Positions 51,859 to 60,449 of a DNA stretch of 64,000 nt are shown piece by piece (the stretch's first letter is position 1; each line of letters starts with the position of its first letter). A program made the position numbers and the translations under genes. The DNA is from Solibacillus ferritrahens (GTDB lineage Bacteria; Bacillota; Bacilli; Bacillales_A; Planococcaceae), in contig NZ_JAXCLE010000017.1 of NCBI RefSeq assembly GCF_037027585.1, positions 1-64,000 of the forward strand, in the 5' to 3' direction. The notes beneath the pieces were generated by a model. It was not told the origin of the DNA. It searched no databases and saw only the letters and a program-made list of their open reading frames with translations.

Positions 51859-52977
51859 ATGGTAGAAACAAGAGATCCATCTCAAATCAGAGTTGTAGTC
51901 GGTATGAGTGGTGGAGTAGATTCATCAGTTGCCGCTTATTTATTAAAGCAACAAGGCTATGATGTAATCGGTATTTTTATGAAAAACTGGGATGATACAG
52001 ATGAATTTGGCGTATGTACAGCGACAGAAGATTATGATGATGTAATCGCAGTATGCAACCAAATCGGCATTCCATATTATGCGGTCAATTTTGAAAAACA
52101 ATATTGGGACAAAGTATTTACGTACTTCCTGGAAGAATATAAAGCAGGTCGTACACCGAATCCGGATGTTATGTGTAATAAAGAAATTAAATTTAAAGCC
52201 TTCTTGGAGCACGCACTGGCACTTGGCGCGGATTATTTAGCGACAGGCCACTATGCACGTGTAGCACATGACGAAAACGGTGTGAAAATGCTTCGAGGCA
52301 TTGATAATAATAAAGATCAAACGTATTTTCTGAATCAGTTAACTTCAGATCAGCTTGAAAAGGTCATGTTCCCAATCGGACATTTACCGAAGCCTGAAGT
52401 TCGTAAAATTGCGGAAGAAGCAGGTTTAGCTACAGCGAAGAAAAAAGATTCAACAGGTATCTGTTTCATCGGTGAACGTAATTTTAAAGAATTTTTAAGC
52501 CAATACCTTCCTGCACAGCCAGGCAATATGGAAACATTTGATGGTGAAGTAAAAGGTACACACGATGGTTTAATGTACTATACATTAGGTCAACGTCACG
52601 GCCTTGGAATCGGCGGAGACGGCGAACCATGGTTTGTTGTAGGTAAAGATTTAACACGCAATGTATTATATGTTGGCCAAGGCTTCCATCACGATGCACT
52701 GTATTCCGATGCATTGACTGCCGTAAAAATGAGTTTTACAGGGGAAGCGAAAACGGGCACATTTAACTGCACGGCTAAATTCCGCTATCGTCAGGAAGAC
52801 TCACCGGTAACCGTAACAATGCGTGAAGACGGTACAGCTTATATTGAATTTGCCGAGCCGGTTCGAGCAATCACACCAGGACAAGCTGTTGTTCTGTATG
52901 ATGGAGAAGAGTGCCTAGGTGGCGGTACAATCGATGGCGTGTTTAAAAATAGCGAAAAGTTAACATATGTAGGGTAA
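51859..52977 (+). CDS. mnmA: tRNA-specific 2-thiouridylase MnmA
   Basis: ATP-dependent enzyme (372 aa) that 2-thiolates U34 of tRNAs for Lys, Glu and Gln. PP-loop GMSGGVDSSVAA at about 15-26; the two catalytic cysteines lie in NPDVMCNKEIKF and STGICFIGER; HYTLGQRHGLGIGG-like segment (YYTLGQRHGLGIGG) is typical. AAAAGGTGAA precedes the ATG. Works with the desulfurase encoded upstream. Confidence 0.97.
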   Translation: MVETRDPSQIRVVVGMSGGVDSSVAAYLLKQQGYDVIGIFMKNWDDTDEFGVCTATEDYDDVIAVCNQIGIPYYAVNFEKQYWDKVFTYFLEEYKAGRTPNPDVMCNKEIKFKAFLEHALALGADYLATGHYARVAHDENGVKMLRGIDNNKDQTYFLNQLTSDQLEKVMFPIGHLPKPEVRKIAEEAGLATAKKKDSTGICFIGERNFKEFLSQYLPAQPGNMETFDGEVKGTHDGLMYYTLGQRHGLGIGGDGEPWFVVGKDLTRNVLYVGQGFHHDALYSDALTAVKMSFTGEAKTGTFNCTAKFRYRQEDSPVTVTMREDGTAYIEFAEPVRAITPGQAVVLYDGEECLGGGTIDGVFKNSEKLTYVG

Positions 52978-53034
52978 TTTACGGTAGACGTTCATAATAA
53001 TTGAGCGTCTATACTTTTGTTTTGAGGTGGAATA

Positions 53035-53700
53035 ATGGATACAAACTATAATGAAATTGGAATTAAAGCATTTCAGGAGAAGCGTTATGAAGAAGCTGCA
53101 CAAGCTTTTACCCAAGCAATTGAATCAAATCCAAATGATGCAATAGGTTATGTGAATTTTGGTACACTCCTTGCAGCTATGGGAGATATCGAAAGATCAG
53201 AACGATTTTTCCAAAAAGCGATAACGGTTGATGAAAAAGCGGCCACGGCATATTATGGCTTAGCAAATCTATATTATGAAGCAGAGCGTTATACGGAAGC
53301 TGCAAAACTGTATCAAAAGTCGATTGATTTTGGTATAGAAGGAGCAGATGCGTATTATATGTTGGCGAAATCCTTTGAGCGTGAGCAACATTTTAAATTG
53401 GCATTGCCATATATGCAGCGTGCTGCAGAGCTTGCGCCAAAAGATCTGCAAATTCGTTTAGCTTACGGCATATTACTTTGTACAATGGAAATGTTCGATT
53501 TTGCAAAACCAGAATTGGAGTTTGTAATTGAAGAGGATTGGAATAATGCAGATGCACACTACAATTTGGGTGTATTATATGCAGTTTCCACGACAGATAC
53601 AGACAAAGCAAAATATCATTTAAAACAAGCTTATACATTACAGCCAGAATTCGAACAGGCGAAATATTTATATGATATGATTTGCCAACGTTCAAATTAA
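53035..53700 (+). CDS. TPR repeat protein (YrrB-like)
   Basis: A 221-residue protein made almost wholly of tetratricopeptide repeats (about six units, e.g. EIGIKAFQEKRYEEAAQAFTQAIESNPND), a scaffold for protein contacts. B. subtilis yrrB follows mnmA too and is thought to help the desulfurase/thiolation system. GAGGTGG precedes the ATG. In B. subtilis recD2 (yrrC) comes next; here it does not. Confidence 0.93.
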   Translation: MDTNYNEIGIKAFQEKRYEEAAQAFTQAIESNPNDAIGYVNFGTLLAAMGDIERSERFFQKAITVDEKAATAYYGLANLYYEAERYTEAAKLYQKSIDFGIEGADAYYMLAKSFEREQHFKLALPYMQRAAELAPKDLQIRLAYGILLCTMEMFDFAKPELEFVIEEDWNNADAHYNLGVLYAVSTTDTDKAKYHLKQAYTLQPEFEQAKYLYDMICQRSN

Positions 53701-53858
53701 ATAGTGTCTATTTCTATAAAAAATATAAAGGAGTGGTGATTGAAGATTATTTTTCATTCATCACTTTTTTTGACTTAATAATGATAAAGAAATGAAATAT
53801 ATATTATGAAAACATTATGATATGATGGATTAAACTGACAATTGTTTGAGGTGATAAC

Positions 53859-54500
53859 ATGCAAGCTAAATTAGATAAATCAGACTGTATGTTTTTAATT
53901 TCGGATGAGAAGTTAAATCAATTTCAACAAATGATTGATGAACTTGATTTATTTACACTTGTACTTCCATTTGTTGAAGAATCTTACCAACGTTCTATTT
54001 GGATATTGGATATTTGGTATTCAATATCTAATGAAGAAATCAATCGTATATCCAATCCGGAAAATACAATGATCTATCCATATAGGAATTCAATATTAGG
54101 GATTATTAAAACTTTACCAATAAAACGTTATATACAGCTTGCTCTTTATGAGAATGAAAGGTTAGCATTTTTATGTGCTATTTATATTTATAATGAGTTA
54201 GATGATTTTATTTCTAAGAAAATGGCTATAAAAGAAGAAGTTAAGGAAAACTTTGATGCACTAAAGAAATATAGCAATAAAAGTTTAAGACCCTTTTTTG
54301 ACTCGAAATATATTGAATATGAGAATTATCCCAAAAAATTAGCTATGTTGCAGAATACTGTCGTAAATGAATTGCACGAAATACATAAAAAATATGAAAT
54401 ACCATTGTCTTGGACTTTCGAAAAAGCAATTGATGATGCAAGCAAAGTTTATGAAGCGGTGTTCGGGCTAATAAATGATTGGGGTGGACGTGTTCCATGA
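53859..54500 (+). CDS. Hypothetical protein (213 aa), coupled to the next gene
   Basis: Not recognised. Cytosolic, helical, rich in Tyr, Ile, Glu and Asn: LTLVLPFVEESYQRSIWILD-like region (FTLVLPFVEESYQRSIWIL), then NSILGIIKTLPIKRYIQLALYENERLAFL and a C-terminal helix KAIDDASKVYEAVFGLI. GAGGTGATAAC precedes ATG 53859. Its stop overlaps the start of the following gene (ATGA), so the two products are made together and probably interact. It replaces the place where B. subtilis has recD2. Confidence 0.8.
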   Translation: MQAKLDKSDCMFLISDEKLNQFQQMIDELDLFTLVLPFVEESYQRSIWILDIWYSISNEEINRISNPENTMIYPYRNSILGIIKTLPIKRYIQLALYENERLAFLCAIYIYNELDDFISKKMAIKEEVKENFDALKKYSNKSLRPFFDSKYIEYENYPKKLAMLQNTVVNELHEIHKKYEIPLSWTFEKAIDDASKVYEAVFGLINDWGGRVP

Positions 54501-55861
54501 TTATTTCAAATCAAATAGAACATTTAAAAAATTTGTATAAAGACCTGAAATTTTTGGAAGTTATCCAATTTGGAACAATTACGTTACCTATTACGCTCCA
54601 AGAAAAACGGTATGATGATGCACTGATCTGTTATCAGTATCTAGCTTCTGCTTACTATGAAAACGGAAGCTATGAAAATTTCCACGTTGTTATGACAGAG
54701 TATGAAAAGTTATGTTTAACATATGGGAAAGATGAAAATAAAATGTATTTTTATTATTTATATAGCCTTTTACAAGTTATTGTTAGAGACTTTGATGCAG
54801 CGGTAGAAGCAACAAAAAAATCAATCAAATATGCACATTTTTTAAAGTATCATGACCTAATTGTGGTGAATTATTATAATATTGCTGCCCAATTAGTCCA
54901 TAAAAAGGAATTGGAAAAAGCAAGAATAGGAATGAGCTTGGCGAAGTTTTATAAAAATAACATTTGCGAATCAAATATCACGATTGTTAGAGGGTATATA
55001 GGGGCGCTCTATTATTTTGCAACAATGGGCAACAATGAGGAATTTCAAGAAGTAAAGCAGGTTTTTTTAAAACTTATAAAAGATAGACAAACATTTTATG
55101 ATGCAAAGATTTCGTTTGCAGAAGCAATCTTAACATTAAACTTAGGGCAACTAGAGGAAAGTGTTATATTTTTTGAATATGCATACCTTCGATTTAAAGA
55201 GCAACAAAATATTATGTTTTTAATAAATATAGAAGAATATATTAATAATTTTAATCTAGGTGAAAAATTTCAATATACAAAAGAGCTAAGAGAAATTATT
55301 AAAAATTCACATCGAAAACCGTTGGATATAAATAATGTTAAAAGTGTATTGTCAGATTTATTTGAAGATGATGCTTCCACCTTATCTATCAAGTATCCAA
55401 ATGTCATTTCGAAAGAGCTAATCGTACAGCATGTTGAACATGCCCTTCAAAATAATGAAACACTGTATTGTTTCCATTGGTGTTTTATTACGGATGAAAT
55501 TGAAGAGTTATTTGGTAAGTTATTCGTAGAACAGTTGTTGTTTACATTATTTGAAACGGTTTATCACTTCATTTTTAAACATAATGCAGAAGTTAATGTC
55601 CTATCCAAAAATGAAGGAGAGGCATTTATAAGGGGTATATCAGAATCGGAATTTTTCGAACTGTTAATGGAGTTAGAAGAGAAGCTACAATCAAAAGTAG
55701 TACATTCTAAAATGGGGATTTTGGAAGTACCGATACATTTTGGTTTTATACATTCAAATCAATTGCCAGAAAAGCAAGCTTCTTATGAACAATTAACAGC
55801 TCATGCTGATGCAAGCCTGTATTATGCAAAGTCACACGGGCAACTTTATATTTATAATTAA
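54497..55861 (+). CDS. Helical (TPR-like) protein with degenerate GGDEF-like C terminus
   Basis: A 454-residue cytosolic protein. Residues about 1-270 form helical pairs of TPR type (DDALICYQYLASAYYENGSYENF; EEFQEVKQVFLKLIKDRQTF). From about 300 the pattern of a GGDEF domain appears: a long helix-strand segment, then NEGEAFIRGI in the place of RxGGDEFxxL, a strand VPIHFGFIHS (for the IGIA strand), and the typical ending LTAHADASLYYAKSHGQ (for ADxALYxAKxxGRN). The signature is lost, so it should not make c-di-GMP. ATG 54497 overlaps the previous stop and follows GGGGTGG. Probably a sensor or scaffold with its coupled partner; function unknown. Confidence 0.75.
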   Translation: MIISNQIEHLKNLYKDLKFLEVIQFGTITLPITLQEKRYDDALICYQYLASAYYENGSYENFHVVMTEYEKLCLTYGKDENKMYFYYLYSLLQVIVRDFDAAVEATKKSIKYAHFLKYHDLIVVNYYNIAAQLVHKKELEKARIGMSLAKFYKNNICESNITIVRGYIGALYYFATMGNNEEFQEVKQVFLKLIKDRQTFYDAKISFAEAILTLNLGQLEESVIFFEYAYLRFKEQQNIMFLINIEEYINNFNLGEKFQYTKELREIIKNSHRKPLDINNVKSVLSDLFEDDASTLSIKYPNVISKELIVQHVEHALQNNETLYCFHWCFITDEIEELFGKLFVEQLLFTLFETVYHFIFKHNAEVNVLSKNEGEAFIRGISESEFFELLMELEEKLQSKVVHSKMGILEVPIHFGFIHSNQLPEKQASYEQLTAHADASLYYAKSHGQLYIYN

Positions 55862-55872
55862 TTCGAAATAGT

Positions 55873-55901
55873 TTGAAAAAAATATATTTAAGCTTTACAA
55901 T
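55873..55901 (+). promoter_or_regulatory. Promoter of the trp leader
   Basis: TTGAAA (55873-55878), 17 bases, TACAAT (55896-55901): a good SigA promoter placing the RNA start near 55908. Confidence 0.7.
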
Positions 55902-55907
55902 ATAACG

Positions 55908-56131
55908 TATAGTAAAAGCAATGATGAAAGAAGAGTAGTAAAGTTTCGTTTTCTAGAGAGCTAACGGTCGGTGGAAGTTAGTAAACACACTTTATGAATG
56001 GAATTTCTAGCTGCACGAAGGAAATGTCGTGCCGTAGCTCTCACGTTACGAGATTTGAGTGGACTAATTTTTTTAGTCAATAAAGGTGGCACCACGGCTC
56101 TTTCGTCCTTTAATAACGAAAGGGCCTTTTT
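55908..56131 (+). ncRNA. Tryptophan T-box leader
   Basis: T-box riboswitch with Stem I (CTAGAGAGCTAAC ... GTTAG), a specifier loop GAA-TGG-AA giving Trp codon UGG at 55999-56001, the conserved core AGGTGGCACCACGG at 56084-56097, and the terminator GGCTCTTTCGT (56096-56106) pairing with ACGAAAGGGCC (56116-56126) before TTTTT. Uncharged tRNA-Trp should allow read-through into trpEG. Confidence 0.93.
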
Positions 56132-56166
56132 GTATGCATTTTTAGTTGAGTTGAGGAGAGATGAGC

Positions 56167-57555
56167 ATGGTAGTTGAGATGAGAAGTTATGTAGTAAAGC
56201 AAATAAATGGAGATACGTATACACCGATTTCTATTTATGAATCAGTGCAGGGGACAAAAAAAGTATTATTTGAATCGAATGCTAAATTTAAACATAATGG
56301 GCGCTATTCATTTATTGCATTTAATCCTGTAGGGGAGTTAAAAGGTGATGCAACAACGAGCACATTCCGTATTCATGACGAGCCTTTAGCAACCGAGCAA
56401 CTCCCTGTTCTGGCAAAGTTAAAAGAATTACTGCCGATTTGTAATGAGCAATTTCCGTTTGCCTTTTTCGGTGGAGCAATTGGCTATTTCGGCTATGAAA
56501 CAGCCTTCCACTTTGAAAATATAGGGGAAATTGTAGGCGACAACTATAATATGCCAGACGTTCATGTATATTTTTATGAAACATTTATTGTAATTGATCA
56601 TTTATTGCAGCAAATTTCGATTGTTGCACTCGATCTTTTTGAAAAAGGCTATTCCGCTGAACAAATGCAGCAGAAAGTGGATGTAATTGAACAGATGCTT
56701 ACTAAAGCAACACAGTTAATACCTAATAACCCTGTTGAAGTGAAATTTTCGCCAACGATTAAAAAGGGCAGCTTTATCGAAATGGTAGAAACTGCGAAAG
56801 AACATATACGTAAAGGTGATATATTTCAAGTTGTTTTATCACAAACTTTTGAAGCGGATTATAGTGAAAATCCATTTTCGCTTTATCGGAAATTACGTAC
56901 GTCAAATCCATCTCCTTATATGTTTTATATTGATTTTGACGATTATACGATTTTAGGAACATCACCTGAAAGCCTAGTAAAAGTTCAGGATGGTATTGTG
57001 ACGACGAATCCGATTGCAGGAACGAAACCTCGTGGGAAAACACCACAAGAAGATGAAGCATTGGCGACATCGCTTTTACAGGATGAAAAGGAAATTGCCG
57101 AGCATAAAATGTTAGTCGATCTTGGACGAAATGATGTCGGTCGCGTTGCACAAATCGGAACGGTGCAAGTGACGAAATATATGGAAATCGAAAAATATAA
57201 ATTCGTTATGCACATCGTGTCGGAAGTGTCTGGCAAATTGCGAGATGATGCACATTTAGTCGATGTTCTTGCATCAAGCCTGCCTGCTGGAACTGTTTCA
57301 GGAGCGCCGAAAATTCGAGCGATGCAGATTATTAATGACTTGGAGCGTCGCAAACGCGGCATATATGCTGGGGCAATAGGTTATTTATCCACTTCAGGCA
57401 ATATGGATTTAGCACTTGCGATTCGGACGATGATTGTAAAAGATGGGAAAGCCTATGTTCAGGCGGGTGCCGGTATAGTGTATGACTCAGTGCCGGAGAA
57501 AGAATACGAAGAAACGTTAAATAAGGCAAAGGCATTGCTGGAGGTGCGCTCATGA
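56167..57555 (+). CDS. trpE: Anthranilate synthase component I
   Basis: Chorismate-using enzyme of 462 residues, first step of tryptophan synthesis. The C-terminal chorismate-binding domain shows FQVVLSQTFEADYSENPFSLYRKLRTSNPSPYMFYI, PIAGTKPRG, LLQDEKEIAEHKMLVDLGRND and GTVSGAPKIRAM. PIAGT (Ala, not the Lys of PIKGT) marks anthranilate rather than aminodeoxychorismate synthase, in agreement with the Trp T-box. ATG 56167 is 8 bases after GAGGAG; ATG 56161 is too close. The stop overlaps trpG by ATGA. Confidence 0.94.
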   Translation: MVVEMRSYVVKQINGDTYTPISIYESVQGTKKVLFESNAKFKHNGRYSFIAFNPVGELKGDATTSTFRIHDEPLATEQLPVLAKLKELLPICNEQFPFAFFGGAIGYFGYETAFHFENIGEIVGDNYNMPDVHVYFYETFIVIDHLLQQISIVALDLFEKGYSAEQMQQKVDVIEQMLTKATQLIPNNPVEVKFSPTIKKGSFIEMVETAKEHIRKGDIFQVVLSQTFEADYSENPFSLYRKLRTSNPSPYMFYIDFDDYTILGTSPESLVKVQDGIVTTNPIAGTKPRGKTPQEDEALATSLLQDEKEIAEHKMLVDLGRNDVGRVAQIGTVQVTKYMEIEKYKFVMHIVSEVSGKLRDDAHLVDVLASSLPAGTVSGAPKIRAMQIINDLERRKRGIYAGAIGYLSTSGNMDLALAIRTMIVKDGKAYVQAGAGIVYDSVPEKEYEETLNKAKALLEVRS

Positions 57556-58133
57556 TTTTACTCATCGATAATTATGATTCGTTTACGTATAATTTGTATC
57601 ATCAAATTGCAGAGTTTGGTGAAGAAGTAAAGATTGTTCGGAATGATACTGTAACAGTTAATGATATTCGTTCAATGAAACCGAAAGCCATTGTTATTTC
57701 ACCAGGTCCTGGTGAGCCAAAGGAAGCGGGTATTGTAATAGAAATGATCCAACAGCTATACACAGAGTTTCCGATTTTAGGTATTTGCTTAGGGCACCAA
57801 TCAATTGGGGAAGCTTTTGGGGCAACAGTGAGCCAGGCGAAAAATATAATGCACGGCAAAACGAGTAAGCTTCGATTTGATAAAAAAGGTTTGTTTGAGC
57901 ATTTTGAAAGAGAAATTGAAGTGATGCGCTATCATTCACTTATTATCGAAAAAGAGACATTGCATGAGGAATTTGAGATTGTTGCAATAAGCGCGGATGA
58001 TAAGGAAATTATGGCGATTCAACATTGTAAGTTCCCTGTATACGGTTTACAGTTCCACCCTGAGTCTATTGGAACAAAGCTTGGTTCTGAGATAATTAGG
58101 GAATTTCTAAAAGAGGTGGAGGTCCGTGTATGA
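57552..58133 (+). CDS. trpG: Anthranilate synthase component II (glutamine amidotransferase)
   Basis: Class I amidotransferase of 193 residues that supplies ammonia to TrpE. Opening LIDNYDSFTYNLYHQ, nucleophile C79 in GICLGHQSIGEAFG, and His/Glu in QFHPESIGT. Translationally coupled at both ends: ATG overlaps the trpE stop, and its own stop overlaps the DUF5071 start. It could also serve a PabB, but the Trp T-box argues for tryptophan. Confidence 0.93.
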   Translation: MILLIDNYDSFTYNLYHQIAEFGEEVKIVRNDTVTVNDIRSMKPKAIVISPGPGEPKEAGIVIEMIQQLYTEFPILGICLGHQSIGEAFGATVSQAKNIMHGKTSKLRFDKKGLFEHFEREIEVMRYHSLIIEKETLHEEFEIVAISADDKEIMAIQHCKFPVYGLQFHPESIGTKLGSEIIREFLKEVEVRV

Positions 58134-58501
58134 TTCCAAAAGATAAACATGATTTAGCGGCAGTGGAACAGTTAAAAAAAGCAGATGCTGAATTTGTCAT
58201 CCCTATATTGCCACAGCTGCTTGAATGGATTCAGGATATGAACTGGCCGATAGCTGAGCCAATGGTCGAACTATTGCTTCACTATCCAAATGAGATAACT
58301 CCACTTGTTGAAGAGGTTCTTCGTGGAGACGATGATATGTGGATCTACTGGTGCTTAGTAAGCATCGTACCGAAACTACCGTTTTATTCGAAGCTTGTAT
58401 TGGCAGATGCAGTGGAGAAAATTGCTGATCTGGAGGAAAACCCATTTAATGAAAGTAATATTGAAGCTGCTAAAGAGGCATTACAAAGTTTCGAACCATA
58501 A
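58130..58501 (+). CDS. DUF5071 domain protein
   Basis: A 123-residue protein with the DUF5071 pattern: PKDKHDLAAVEQLKK, then VIPILPQLLEWIQDMNWPIAEPMVELLL and a HEAT-like helical rest with DDDMWIYWCLVSIVPKLP. Function unknown. Its start overlaps the trpG stop (ATGA) and a terminator follows, so it is the third gene of the Trp T-box operon. A link to tryptophan is suggested only by this context. Confidence 0.9.
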   Translation: MIPKDKHDLAAVEQLKKADAEFVIPILPQLLEWIQDMNWPIAEPMVELLLHYPNEITPLVEEVLRGDDDMWIYWCLVSIVPKLPFYSKLVLADAVEKIADLEENPFNESNIEAAKEALQSFEP

Positions 58502-58508
58502 AAATTTC

Positions 58509-58541
58509 GCCTAATCAGATATCTGGTTAGGCTATTTTTTT
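58509..58541 (+). terminator. trpEG operon terminator
   Basis: GCCTAATCAGA (58509-58519) pairs with TCTGGTTAGGC (58522-58532), followed by ATTTTTTT. Confidence 0.85.
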
Positions 58542-58639
58542 GAGGAAATTGAAAAGAAAATGAGTCCAACTTTAAATTATATCCGTCTATAAAAACTGTA
58601 TTACTCTTAAAAATACCGTTAAATAATAGGATATTAACG

Positions 58640-58786
58640 ATGCAAACTTCGACAATTTTAATCCTCTCTCCTTATTTTGGCTTACCAATTCCATTAACCA
58701 TTCTATGTATTGTATTTTTTATACTCGTAACGTTTTTCGTAATCATGCCATTATATCTAGAAATACAACAGGAGGAAAAATTTTAA
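58640..58786 (+). CDS. Small single-pass membrane protein (48 aa)
   Basis: A 48-codon frame in the 300-base gap between the trp operon and the glutathione peroxidase gene. The product begins MQTSTILILSPYFGLPIPL, has one long hydrophobic segment (about 15-38, LPIPLTILCIVFFILVTFFVIM) and an acidic end EIQQEEKF. A weak ribosome site (TAGGAT) lies 8-9 bases upstream. The composition and acidic tail look like a true membrane peptide, but T-rich DNA easily encodes hydrophobic frames, so support is modest. The rest of the gap shows nothing else. Confidence 0.45.
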   Translation: MQTSTILILSPYFGLPIPLTILCIVFFILVTFFVIMPLYLEIQQEEKF

Positions 58787-58789
58787 TTT

Positions 58790-58826
58790 TAAAAAAAATG
58801 CAGCCGAATTCAAATGTTCGGCTGCA
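58790..58826 (-). terminator. Glutathione peroxidase gene terminator
   Basis: TGCAGCCGAA (58799-58808) pairs with TTCGGCTGCA (58817-58826); the A-run at 58790-58798 gives the minus-strand U-tract. Confidence 0.85.
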
Positions 58827-58847
58827 GTTACTCTTTATATGTCAACG

Positions 58848-59318
58848 TTATAGTAATTTTGTAATATCAGTTTCAGCCTTCATTGGATTATCCTTTGGGG
58901 CATAGCGTTTAATGACATTGCCATCCCGATCGACTAAAAACTTCGTGAAATTCCATTTTACCGATTGACCTAAAAGTCCTTTTGCCTCGGAAGATAAATG
59001 TTTAAACAATGGGTGAGCCTCTGCGCCGTTTACTTTAATCATTTCATGCATTGGAAAAGTTACGCCATAGTCCATACGGCAAAATTCAGCAGCATCTTCA
59101 CTTGAAGATAATTCCTGTTTAAATTGATCTGATGGGAAACCAAGTACGACAAATCCTTCTTCTTTATACTTTTCATAAAGTTCTTCGAGTTCAGAAAATT
59201 GATTCGTAAAGCCACATTTGCTCGCTGTATTGACGATCATCATTACCTGCCCTTTATAGCGGTCTAATTCATATTGTTCCCCTTTTTCTGTTTTAACCGG
59301 GATATCATAAATATTCAT
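58848..59318 (-). CDS. Glutathione/thioredoxin peroxidase (GPx family, BsaA-like)
   Basis: A 156-residue thiol peroxidase that reduces hydroperoxides, probably with thioredoxin. Peroxidatic C35 in NTASKCGFT, Gln in FPSDQF and Trp in KWNFTKFLVDRDG form the catalytic triad. The common FPCNQF reads FPSDQF, so that Cys is gone, but the later Cys of EFCRMDYGVTFP, the usual resolving residue, is kept. AGGAGGAGAG precedes ATG. Alone on the minus strand. Confidence 0.95.
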   Translation of the reverse strand: MNIYDIPVKTEKGEQYELDRYKGQVMMIVNTASKCGFTNQFSELEELYEKYKEEGFVVLGFPSDQFKQELSSSEDAAEFCRMDYGVTFPMHEMIKVNGAEAHPLFKHLSSEAKGLLGQSVKWNFTKFLVDRDGNVIKRYAPKDNPMKAETDITKLL

Positions 59319-59475
59319 TAATACTCTCCTCCTAAAAACCTACTAATATTATATTTTGTATTATTATCGTACGGAAAAAATACCTGTATGTAAAATAATC
59401 CATTCCAATAGAATGAAAAATTAAAATATAATTATTGTCGAAAAAATGTCGAATGAGGAATTTTATTATGTAAAC

Positions 59476-59489
59476 GTGACAGTTGTCAC
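59476..59489. promoter_or_regulatory. Perfect inverted repeat upstream of the DegV gene
   Basis: GTGACA-GT-TGTCAC, arms of six with a two-base spacer, 69 bases before the degV-family start. Size and symmetry suit a dimeric repressor operator. The regulator is unknown; DNA between it and the gene has no clear SigA promoter. Confidence 0.45.
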
Positions 59490-59557
59490 TGTGTGAGAAC
59501 TATGTTTGCGCTTACATTATGTGGAGCAAATAATTTTATACATCAAGGGGATTTACA

Positions 59558-60409
59558 ATGACAAAAAAAATTGCATGGGTTACAGATACAGCGGCATTAT
59601 TATCACCGGATTTTATAAAGAAGCATAACATACACGTGCTTGCATTGAATATTGTTTTTGAAGAGGGCGCATTGCGCGAAACAATTGATATGACACATGA
59701 TGAATTTTACGATAAATTAAAAAATGCAAAAGCACATCCAAAAACATCCCAACCAGCTTTTGGTGAACATGTAGCACTATATGAAAAATTAAAACAAGAA
59801 GGCTATGATTGTGCAATTGCCATTCATACATCCGAGCAATTATCGGGAACAGTATTAAGTGCTCCAATGGCCGCTGCACAAGCGGGTTTTAGAAATTATG
59901 TTATTGATGCAAAAATTGGGTCCTACCCAATGCAATACATGCTGGAGTTAGGATTGGAACTGGAAAAAGAAGGCCTAGAACCTGAAGAAATAGTAGAGAA
60001 AATTGAAGCAATGCGTGGAAATGCAGAACTTGCCTTTATACCAGCGAGCTTAGAACAGTTGAATAAAAGTGGAAGAGTTTCAGGGACAGCTATGTTTCTT
60101 AGTAATTTATTAAATATTAAATTAGTCATTGAATATAATAAAGAAGGCGGCGTAGAGGTTGCACAAAAAGTACGTGCCGATAAGCGTGCGAAAAAAGCCG
60201 TTATTGAAAAACTACAGCACGCCATTCAAAAATCACAGGTAAAAGAAGTGGCTGTTATACATTGTAATAATCTTGCTGGAGCAATTGAGTGGAAAAAGGA
60301 ACTAGAAGTTCAGTTTCCCAAAATTATTTTTACTCCGACACCATTATCTGCATGTGTAGGTGTTCATGCGGGTGAAGGGACTTTAGGTCTAACTTGGGTA
60401 CGTGAATAG
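59558..60409 (+). CDS. DegV family fatty-acid-binding protein
   Basis: A 283-residue DegV (FakB-like) protein: opening AWVTDTAALLSPDF, the lipid-contacting HTSEQLSGTVLSA, and the C-terminal HAGEGTLGLTWVRE. FakB proteins hold a fatty acid while FakA phosphorylates it for lipid synthesis. The partner fakA is not nearby. AAGGGGA precedes ATG 59558. A palindromic operator candidate lies upstream. Confidence 0.94.
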   Translation: MTKKIAWVTDTAALLSPDFIKKHNIHVLALNIVFEEGALRETIDMTHDEFYDKLKNAKAHPKTSQPAFGEHVALYEKLKQEGYDCAIAIHTSEQLSGTVLSAPMAAAQAGFRNYVIDAKIGSYPMQYMLELGLELEKEGLEPEEIVEKIEAMRGNAELAFIPASLEQLNKSGRVSGTAMFLSNLLNIKLVIEYNKEGGVEVAQKVRADKRAKKAVIEKLQHAIQKSQVKEVAVIHCNNLAGAIEWKKELEVQFPKIIFTPTPLSACVGVHAGEGTLGLTWVRE

Positions 60410-60410
60410 A

Positions 60411-60449
60411 AAAATGCAGGGTATCATTCAGATGCCCTGCATTTTTTTG
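60411..60449. terminator. Bidirectional terminator
   Basis: ATGCAGGGTATC (60414-60425) pairs with GATGCCCTGCAT (60431-60442), flanked by A- and T-runs. It ends the DegV gene and overlaps the last codons of the convergent MFS gene. Confidence 0.85.
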
